A DNA stretch of 24,911 nucleotides from positions 1-24,911 of the forward strand of contig CAJTVJ010000025.1 in assembly GCA_910579785.1 (NCBI GenBank), given 5' to 3'. Shown here piece by piece: positions 7,154-12,692 of the stretch (its first letter is position 1; every line of letters begins with the position of its first letter). The notes under the pieces were generated by a model. It did not search any database. It was not told the DNA's origin and saw only the letters and a program-made list of their open reading frames with translations. The translations under genes and the position numbers were made by a program. This DNA is from an uncultured Christensenella sp. (GTDB lineage: Bacteria > Bacillota > Clostridia > Christensenellales > UBA3700).

Positions 7154-7711
7154 TTAAAGCTTTCTGCCACGCGTTTTGCGCCTCTCAGACAGCCTTTTCT
7201 CTATAATCACAACAAATCCTTCCGCTCTTTTGACTCCGTGCGCTTTCGCCCGTCTAAACCAATAAAGAGCTTTTTTGAGATCTTGCCGTACTCCTCTTCC
7301 GAGATAATAGCTCATTCCCAAGTTCTCTTCCGCCTCGGCGCTGCCCAATTCCGCAGCCTTTAAAAACAGCTCTATGGATTTTTCAAAATCCCAGATACCG
7401 CCCAATCCGTGAGCATAGCAAAATCCCAGCTCGTTGATCGCAGGCGGATAATTTTGATAAGCTGATTTTTGCAAAAATTCATACGCCTTTGCCGCGTCTT
7501 TCTTTACGAAATTGCCTTTGATATAAAATTTTGCTAAATAATACTGCGCTTTGAAATATCCTTTGGCGGCAGAATCTTGCAACAACCGTATTGCCTTGTC
7601 AACGTCCTTTGCCGCTCCTCTGCGCCTTAGATACTGCATTGCCAAATCGCATTGCGACTCGTCGTCCAACAATGCGCTAATTTCACAGCAGGTTTTTTGA
7701 TTTTCGTCCAT
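7154..7711 (-). CDS. Sel1-like repeat protein
   Basis: A 185-aa protein made of Sel1-type repeats, a short form of TPR that acts in protein-protein contacts. Recognisable units are DVDKAIRLLQDSAAKGYFKA (about 37-56), KAYEFLQKSAYQNYPPA, KSIELFLKAAELGSAEA and KALYWFRRAKAHGVKRA. No signal peptide is seen, so it is probably cytoplasmic. The C-terminus is strongly basic. The gene stands alone on the minus strand with a weak ribosome site (GGATGA). An 8-bp inverted repeat at 7740-7758 lies in its leader. Partner and function are unknown. Confidence 0.85.
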   Translation of the reverse strand: MDENQKTCCEISALLDDESQCDLAMQYLRRRGAAKDVDKAIRLLQDSAAKGYFKAQYYLAKFYIKGNFVKKDAAKAYEFLQKSAYQNYPPAINELGFCYAHGLGGIWDFEKSIELFLKAAELGSAEAEENLGMSYYLGRGVRQDLKKALYWFRRAKAHGVKRAEGFVVIIEKRLSERRKTRGRKL

Positions 7712-7739
7712 TTTTCATCCGCCTATACGGTTGATATAG

Positions 7740-7758
7740 TTCAAACTCTGAGTTTGAA
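7740..7758. promoter_or_regulatory. Perfect inverted repeat upstream of the Sel1 gene
   Basis: TTCAAACT, CTG, AGTTTGAA: 8-bp arms with a 3-nt centre, 29 bp before the Sel1 start codon. It could be an operator or an RNA hairpin in the leader. No regulator is identifiable in the window. Confidence 0.35.
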
Positions 7759-8060
7759 TTTTGCGTTGAATATGCCGAATACACAAATCCCCTACTATAT
7801 TTGCCTATTATCAAGTCGCATACCTTTTAAATTCAAGAGCGACCGCATATAAAGATATACAACGGTTATATATTATCATAAGCATTTGAAATTTTCAATA
7901 TAATTTATCGAGATATCACAAATTTTTATAATTTAAATTCAATGGCAATCAAATATCGCAACGTACTTTCCCGACGTATTCTTTTTTTGTATTTATTTTG
8001 ATATTTCAATAATTCTTCTCCTTTTATAATTAAAAACTTATAGCAACTGTATAAAAATAC
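7759..8060. other. AT-rich intergenic stretch
   Basis: This stretch lies between the divergent Sel1 and lysine leaders. It is rich in A and T with no open frame of note, no clear promoter for the Sel1 gene and no repeat copy. I see nothing else in it. Confidence 0.5.
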
Positions 8061-8089
8061 TTTACAACTTCAAAAAACTGTGATAACAT
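8061..8089 (+). promoter_or_regulatory. Promoter of the lysine-riboswitch operon
   Basis: TTTACA (8061-8066), a 17-bp spacer and TAACAT (8084-8089). The predicted start, near 8096, coincides with the first stem of the riboswitch. Confidence 0.65.
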
Positions 8090-8093
8090 ACAC

Positions 8094-8265
8094 TTAGTTT
8101 ACAGAGGCGCAGAATATAAAAGTATTGGAGTCAATGCGACAAGACGCACCCAAGAAAGGATATTTTGCCGAAATCGTGTATCTATCTTGCTACGGTATAC
8201 GGTTGGTCGCTACGGTGAACAACCCTGCGACTGTCACCTTTGATAAGGTGGAGCACTTAAACTGA
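8094..8265 (+). ncRNA. Lysine riboswitch (L-box) aptamer
   Basis: The conserved L-box landmarks appear in order: AGAGGCGC (8103-8110), GTATTGG, TTGCCGAAAT (8164-8173), ACGGTTGG (8199-8206) and CTGTCACC (8231-8238). P1 pairs AGTTTA (8096-8101) with TAAACT (8258-8263) and can be extended outward by two pairs. Lysine binding stabilises P1 in this family and lowers expression. It lies upstream of asd-dapA-dapB, whose products make diaminopimelate and lysine. Confidence 0.88.
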
Positions 8266-8298
8266 CAGTATCTATACAAGTATATGTCAATTTAATGC
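8253..8298 (+). promoter_or_regulatory. Predicted antiterminator of the lysine riboswitch
   Basis: Bases 8253-8267 can pair with 8285-8298 through 13 base pairs, with one bulge (8256) and one mismatch (8262/8290). This helix uses the 3' strand of P1 and the 5' half of the terminator stem, so it excludes both. That is the expected lysine-free, transcribing state. It is a pairing model by eye. Confidence 0.55.
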
Positions 8299-8321
8299 TT
8301 TGCCTGTGCAAAGCATTTTTT
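8294..8321 (+). terminator. Riboswitch-controlled terminator
   Basis: A perfect 10-bp stem, AATGCTTTGC (8294-8303), loop CTGT, GCAAAGCATT (8308-8317), followed by a T-run. It lies about 320 bp before asd; the interval holds a mobile-looking repeat. Confidence 0.85.
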
Positions 8322-8366
8322 ATATATGCTTAGCATTAGGCGTTCACCACGACCTTTAAATTGTGA

Positions 8367-8398
8367 TGTCATTTCGAGCGTAGTCGAGAAATCTCATC
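8367..8398 (-). repeat. Solo repeat end (right-end type)
   Basis: TGTCATTTCGAGCGTAG...GAGAAATCTCATC is the outer-end motif of the interspersed family in reverse orientation, without a matching left end nearby. It sits 11 bp before the complete element at 8409. Confidence 0.7.
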
Positions 8399-8408
8399 AA
8401 ATTAAAAG

Positions 8409-8594
8409 GATTAGACCTCTCCGCGTAGGGCGTAAGGAGCGAAGCGACGGAAGCCAGCGGTAGCGTCTTGGGCGAGCGTCGGTGACGATTCTCTCCCACA
8501 CTTGTAAGGAAAGATATGGTCAATTCGAGTATTCTCCAATGCTACATATCCTAGGTGACAGTACCAAAACGCAGTGAAGCGGAGAAATCTAATC
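8409..8594 (+). mobile_element. MITE-like composite repeat in the asd leader
   Basis: The ends GATTAGACCTCTCCGC (8409-8424) and GCGGAGAAATCTAATC (8579-8594) are inverted repeats matching at 14 of 16 positions. The 186-bp element holds the GC-rich module (GGAGCGAAGCGACGG ... GGGCGAGCGTC) and a unique AT-richer part. There is no transposase. It lies in the transcribed leader between the lysine-controlled terminator and asd. Flanking target duplications could not be fixed by eye. Confidence 0.6.
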
Positions 8595-8639
8595 AAATAA
8601 CAAAAAACAAACTAAGAAAAACTTTTTTAGGAGATATAT

Positions 8640-9659
8640 ATGAAAAAATACAACGTAGCCGTAGTGGGCGCAACCGGAATGGTTGGAAACAAATTTTTGG
8701 AAGTTTTGACGGAAAAGCAACTGCCGGTCGAAAACTATTATCTCTTTGCTTCTGCAAAGAGCGCAGGCAAAGTAATTGATTTTATGGGCAAGCCTCACAC
8801 CGTGATAGAGTTGACGGAAGAGAACGTAAAGGCTCACAAAGTCGACATCGCGCTCTTCTCCGCAGGCGGCTCCACAAGCGCAAAGTTTGCGCCGGTATTC
8901 GCTAAGTGCGGCGCAGTCGTAATTGACAATTCAAGCCAATGGAGAATGGACCCGACGGTTCCGCTCGTAGTGCCTGAGGTAAATCCGCAGGACATTGATT
9001 GGCACAACGGAATTATCGCCAACCCCAACTGCTCTACCATACAGGCAGTGGTAGCTTTGAAGCCTTTGCACGATAAGTACGGCATCAAGAGGGTCGTATA
9101 CAGCACTTATCAAGCTGTCAGCGGCGCAGGCGTGGCAGGATACAACGACCTTCTCGAAGGTCTTAAAGCCTTTGTCAACAACCAAGAGTACCAGACAAAG
9201 AAATTCCCGTATCAGATAGCCAACAACTGCATTCCCCACATAGACGTATTCTTAGACAACGGATACACCAAAGAAGAGGAAAAGATGATGAAAGAGACCA
9301 AGAAGATACTTGGCGACGACTCTATCAAAGTCACGGCTACTACGGTAAGAGTCCCCGTACTCAATTCTCACAGCGAGTCTATCAACCTTGAATTCAACAA
9401 GCCTTGCACCAAAGAAGGTATCGTCGAGGCTCTTAGAGGTCAAAAAGGTGTCATAATTGTCGACGACTTGGCAAACAGCAAATACCCTATGCCTATCGAC
9501 GCGACAGGACACGACGAAGTTTACGTAGGACGTATCCGTCTTGACGACACAGTAGAAAGCGGCTGCAACCTCTGGGTAGTATCTGACAATATCCGCAAGG
9601 GCGCGGCAAGCAACGCTGTGCAGATCGCGGAGTATATGATAGAGCACAACAAAATATAA
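8640..9659 (+). CDS. asd: Aspartate-semialdehyde dehydrogenase
   Basis: A 339-aa cytosolic enzyme that reduces L-aspartyl phosphate to aspartate semialdehyde with NADPH, the branch point to lysine/diaminopimelate and threonine/methionine. The NADP-binding loop is GATGMVG (10-16), the catalytic cysteine is C131 in NPNCST, and the substrate-binding YQAVSGAGVAG follows. The length is normal. AGGAG stands 8 bp ahead of the ATG. It is the first gene of asd-dapA-dapB, controlled by the lysine riboswitch at 8094-8321. Its leader is unusually long because of the inserted repeat. Confidence 0.96.
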   Translation: MKKYNVAVVGATGMVGNKFLEVLTEKQLPVENYYLFASAKSAGKVIDFMGKPHTVIELTEENVKAHKVDIALFSAGGSTSAKFAPVFAKCGAVVIDNSSQWRMDPTVPLVVPEVNPQDIDWHNGIIANPNCSTIQAVVALKPLHDKYGIKRVVYSTYQAVSGAGVAGYNDLLEGLKAFVNNQEYQTKKFPYQIANNCIPHIDVFLDNGYTKEEEKMMKETKKILGDDSIKVTATTVRVPVLNSHSESINLEFNKPCTKEGIVEALRGQKGVIIVDDLANSKYPMPIDATGHDEVYVGRIRLDDTVESGCNLWVVSDNIRKGAASNAVQIAEYMIEHNKI

Positions 9660-9672
9660 TATAAAGAAATGC

Positions 9673-9746
9673 GGTATGCCGCTCTTCTCGGCATACCCAT
9701 AAAATCAAAAATATCAGGCGGTATGTCGCATAACGGCGTCATACCG
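9673..9746 (+). promoter_or_regulatory. Two related hairpins between asd and dapA
   Basis: Hairpin 1: GGTATGCCG (9673-9681), 7-nt loop, CGGCATACC (9689-9697). Hairpin 2: CGGTATG (9719-9725) with CATACCG (9740-9746), continued inside by CGC/GCG. Both use GGTATG/CATACC, so the arms can also cross-pair. No T-run follows hairpin 1; an A-run and the dapA ribosome site follow hairpin 2. Confidence 0.55.
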
Positions 9747-9761
9747 AAAAAAAGGACTTAT

Positions 9762-10640
9762 ATGTTTGAAGGTACATTTACAGCGATAATCACCCCTTTT
9801 GACAAGACGGGAGTAGATTACGTAAGCTTTGAAAAACTTATAGAAAGCCAAATCGAAGGCGGTATCAACGGACTCGTCTTTATAGGCACTACCGGCGAGC
9901 CTGCGACTATGACGGGCGAAGAAAAAAAGACGCTGCGCGACTTTGCTATCAAGAAAGTCCGCTCGCGCGTGCCCGTGATATTCGGTACGGGAAGCAACTG
10001 CACCCGCACCGCCGTGGAAAATTCCATCGCCGCTAAGAGCGAGGGCGCAGACGGCATATTGGTCGTGACCCCATACTACAACAAGTGTACGCAGGACGGA
10101 CTCAGACTTCATTATGAGGCGATCGCCGACAAGTGCGATTTGCCTATGATAATCTACAACGTACCCGGCAGAACGGGCGTCAACATACTTCCCCAGACGG
10201 CTGGAAAATTGGCGCGCGACATACCGACGATCGTGGGTATCAAAGAAGCCTGCGGCAACTTGGAGCAAATTGCCAAGACCGCAGAAGAGATAAAAGGCAC
10301 TCAACTTCAACTTATGAGCGGAGACGACAAACTTGCCGTGGATATAGCCAGACTTGGCGGCACGACTTTGATTTCCGTAGCAAGCAACGCTTTGCCGAGC
10401 GAATATACAAAGGTCATGGCTCTTGCAGGCGAAAAGAAGTTTGACGAAGCCCAAGCTCTTCTCGACAAGTATGCAAAACTCAACGACTTGTTCTTCTGCG
10501 AAGTAAATCCAATACCTATCAAATACGCATGTTCGCTATTGGGACTGTGCCGCAATGAGCTTAGGCTCCCCCTCACTCCGATAAGCGAGGCAAACGCAAG
10601 CCTTCTCAAAGAAGAAATGCGCAGATTAAATATAATTTAA
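9762..10640 (+). CDS. dapA: 4-hydroxy-tetrahydrodipicolinate synthase
   Basis: A 292-aa enzyme that condenses pyruvate with aspartate semialdehyde, the first committed step to diaminopimelate and lysine. GTTGE at 42-46 forms the carboxylate-binding site, Y132 lies in IIYNVPGRTG (130-139), and K161 in GIKEACGN forms the Schiff base. These are the full catalytic set of the family. I chose the ATG at 9762 because AAAGGAC precedes it and MFEGTFTAIITPF is the family N-terminus. The open frame extends 31 codons further up, across the two hairpins, and that extension is not likely to be translated. Confidence 0.96.
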   Translation: MFEGTFTAIITPFDKTGVDYVSFEKLIESQIEGGINGLVFIGTTGEPATMTGEEKKTLRDFAIKKVRSRVPVIFGTGSNCTRTAVENSIAAKSEGADGILVVTPYYNKCTQDGLRLHYEAIADKCDLPMIIYNVPGRTGVNILPQTAGKLARDIPTIVGIKEACGNLEQIAKTAEEIKGTQLQLMSGDDKLAVDIARLGGTTLISVASNALPSEYTKVMALAGEKKFDEAQALLDKYAKLNDLFFCEVNPIPIKYACSLLGLCRNELRLPLTPISEANASLLKEEMRRLNII

Positions 10641-10656
10641 CAATAAAGGTGATATC

Positions 10657-11421
10657 ATGACAAAAATTTTGATTTGGGGTATAGGCGGAAAAATGGGCGG
10701 AAACATACTTGACAGTCTCCCCTCTTTCCAAGACGCGGTATGCGTAGGCGGCGTGGATAAATTTGCCGACCCGTCAAAATTCGACGTACCCGTATTTAAA
10801 TGCGGCGGCGATATAGACGTCAAAGCAGACGTGATAATAGACTTTTCCCGTCCCGACGCGTTGGACGAAATCTTACAATACGCCTTGAAAAACAAAACAG
10901 GTATCATGCTTGCCACTACGGGCTACTCTGCCGAGCAACAGGCAAAGATAGACGAGGCAAGCAAAAGCATAGCGGTATTCCAATCAAGCAATATGTCGCT
11001 GGGAGTAAATCTTATGATAGAGCTTTGCCGCAAAGCCGCAAGTTTTCTCGGCAACGCCTTTGAAGTGGAGATAGTAGAACAGCATCACAACCAAAAGGTG
11101 GACGCGCCGTCGGGTACTGCCCTGTCTATCGCAAGCGCGATAAACGAAGAGTTTGACAATGCAAAAGAATACAACTACGGCAGACACGGCAAAAACTGCA
11201 AACGCACCGACAAAGAAATAGGCATACACGCAGTAAGAGGCGGAACTATCGTCGGAAAGCACGACGTACTCTTTATCGGCAAAGACGAAGTGCTTACTAT
11301 CAAACACGAAGCTCAGTCAAGAGCAGTATTTGCGCAGGGCGCTATTCGCGCAGGTCTCTTCCTTGCAGGCAAGAAGGCAGGCAAATATTCAATGAAGGAC
11401 TTGGTCGCGCAAATAATTTGA
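10657..11421 (+). CDS. dapB: 4-hydroxy-tetrahydrodipicolinate reductase
   Basis: A 254-aa NAD(P)H-dependent reductase, the second step of the diaminopimelate branch. The dinucleotide loop is GIGGKMGG (8-15). The signature EQHHNQKVDAPSGTA (141-155) contains the catalytic His pair and K147. The order of domains and the length are normal. The gene starts 16 bp after dapA with a GGTGAT ribosome site, so it is part of the same lysine-regulated operon. Confidence 0.96.
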   Translation: MTKILIWGIGGKMGGNILDSLPSFQDAVCVGGVDKFADPSKFDVPVFKCGGDIDVKADVIIDFSRPDALDEILQYALKNKTGIMLATTGYSAEQQAKIDEASKSIAVFQSSNMSLGVNLMIELCRKAASFLGNAFEVEIVEQHHNQKVDAPSGTALSIASAINEEFDNAKEYNYGRHGKNCKRTDKEIGIHAVRGGTIVGKHDVLFIGKDEVLTIKHEAQSRAVFAQGAIRAGLFLAGKKAGKYSMKDLVAQII

Positions 11422-11437
11422 CGTCAAGGGAAATAAT

Positions 11438-11785
11438 ATGTCGTTTTCAGAGATATGTATTTATCAAGTAGCTCCGCAAAAGGTGCAAGAATTTGAAAGC
11501 TTGATGGCTGAGGCAAAGAATCTTTTAGAAAAACAAAAGGGACTTATTACAATCAAGCTTATCAAAAGAGATCACCGCATCGATATGCAGCAGATAAAAG
11601 ACGGACTTCCCCCGCTTGAAATCACACGCATAGTGAAGTGCGTAAAGTATATGCTCTATTGGGAATTCGACAGTAAAGAAAACTACGGAGCCGCACAGAA
11701 AAATCTATATGAGAGTTTTTGGAAATCTATTGACAAATGTCTTATAGTTCCGCACGATAAATATTTAGGCAACGTGATTTTTTGA
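11438..11785 (+). CDS. Small protein, possibly an ABM-like alpha/beta barrel
   Basis: 115 aa, no membrane helix or signal peptide. The N-terminal half (IYQVAPQKVQEFESLMAEAK, about 8-27, then a beta-strand KGLITIKLIKRD) and the later YMLYWEFDSKENYGAA follow the pattern of dimeric alpha/beta barrels of the antibiotic-biosynthesis-monooxygenase type. Such proteins are often of unknown substrate, and the resemblance is weak. It starts 16 bp after dapB and ends just before the operon terminator, so it is co-expressed with lysine synthesis. No known lysine enzyme has these features. Confidence 0.65.
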   Translation: MSFSEICIYQVAPQKVQEFESLMAEAKNLLEKQKGLITIKLIKRDHRIDMQQIKDGLPPLEITRIVKCVKYMLYWEFDSKENYGAAQKNLYESFWKSIDKCLIVPHDKYLGNVIF

Positions 11786-11805
11786 TTATAAATACTAAAA
11801 ATTTC

Positions 11806-11831
11806 AACTCCGCAATATGCGGAGTTTTTTT
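11806..11831 (+). terminator. Terminator of the asd-dapA-dapB operon
   Basis: A perfect 9-bp stem AACTCCGCA, loop ATA, TGCGGAGTT, followed by a run of seven T. It lies 20 bp after the last gene of the operon. Confidence 0.88.
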
Positions 11832-11900
11832 GTGCTATTTTGACTTTTGAAATTGAGAAATAACTATTTTGTCCATATTTGTTTAATACTTATTAAATTC

Positions 11901-12048
11901 GATTAGATATCTCGACTGCGCTCGTAAGGAGCGTAAGCGACGGCATAGCGAGCCAGCAGGTGCGTTTTGGGCGAGCGTCTATGACGATTCCCTCCCAAGC
12001 TTGTAAGTAAATATCTAGTTACCTCGACCAAAGCGGAGAGGTCTAATC
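11901..12048 (+). mobile_element. MITE-like composite repeat near coaE
   Basis: A 148-bp element. The outer ends GATTAGATATCTCGAC and (reverse complement) GATTAGACCTCTCCGC match at 12 of 16 positions and the similarity continues a few bases outward. Inside are the GC-rich module (TAAGGAGCGTAAGCGACGG ... GGGCGAGCGTC, about 11924-11986) and the linker CTTGTAAGTAAATATCT that also occurs at 18069-18084. No coding capacity. This is the clearest complete copy in the window. Confidence 0.7.
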
Positions 12049-12063
12049 GAGTTGAATAAAATG

Positions 12064-12105
12064 GATTGAATCTCTCCACTACGTTGCGCTTCGGTCGAGG
12101 TGACC
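12064..12105 (+). repeat. Solo repeat end beside the element at 11901
   Basis: GATTGAATCTCTCCAC ... CTTCGGTCGAGGTGAC, the left-end motif of the family, 15 bp beyond the complete copy and 27 bp short of the coaE stop codon. It may form part of the 3' end of the polA-coaE transcript, which has no ordinary terminator. Confidence 0.65.
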
Positions 12106-12131
12106 ACATATTGTTGTACAAATAATATTTA

Positions 12132-12692
12132 CTACATCCAACCGATTATCCACTCGACTTGCTCCAACAAATGTTGAATATCGCCGTCATTGACGATGAC
12201 AAAATCCGCGACGCTTTCCATTTCTTGCGCCGACATCTGCTTAGCTATCACCGAAGTTATGTAATCTTCTTCCCAACCGTTGCGGAGTTTTACTCGCTGA
12301 ATTTGATTTTGCTTTTGCGTCTTAACGTAGATTATCGCGTCGAATTTATCGACCATACTCTTATCAAAAGCCGACACCTCAACGTACATATCCCCCTCGC
12401 CGCCGCGAAATATTTCTTCAAGTCTGCCAAATACCAAGGGGTGCGCGATGCCATTGAGCTTTTTAAGCTGCTCGCCGTCGTTGAAAATTATTTCGCCGAG
12501 AGCCTTTTTATTTATCTCTCCGTCTTCGACAACGCCAAAGGTCTTACCGACAAGGTCGATAAACTCTTGCTCCTTGCTGATCTGCCTATAAATTTCGTCG
12601 CAATCGCAAGTCCTCTTGCCAAGGTCAGAGATATGCTGCAAAACGCTGCTCTTACCGCTGCCTATGCCGCCGATTATCGCAATCATTCCCAT
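12132..12692 (-). CDS. coaE: Dephospho-CoA kinase
   Basis: A 186-aa cytosolic kinase for the last step of coenzyme A synthesis (ATP + dephospho-CoA). The P-loop is GGIGSGKS (8-15). The family's DCDEIYRQI follows at about 30-38, and the central block LNGIAHPLVF lies near residue 85. The ATG at 12692 overlaps the polA stop codon (TAATG) and has GGAGG 7 bp upstream within the polA coding end. The longer frame starting at 12710 has no better site. It forms a two-gene operon with polA, a frequent pairing in Firmicutes. Confidence 0.93.
   Translation of the reverse strand: MGMIAIIGGIGSGKSSVLQHISDLGKRTCDCDEIYRQISKEQEFIDLVGKTFGVVEDGEINKKALGEIIFNDGEQLKKLNGIAHPLVFGRLEEIFRGGEGDMYVEVSAFDKSMVDKFDAIIYVKTQKQNQIQRVKLRNGWEEDYITSVIAKQMSAQEMESVADFVIVNDGDIQHLLEQVEWIIGWM

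Noticed and set aside
8411..8596. 61-codon frame on the minus strand
   Set aside because: It lies wholly in the composite repeat and reads its low-complexity module.
9669..9761. N-terminal extension of dapA
   Set aside because: It crosses two hairpins, lacks family similarity and has no ribosome site; the ATG at 9762 has one and starts with the family N-terminus.
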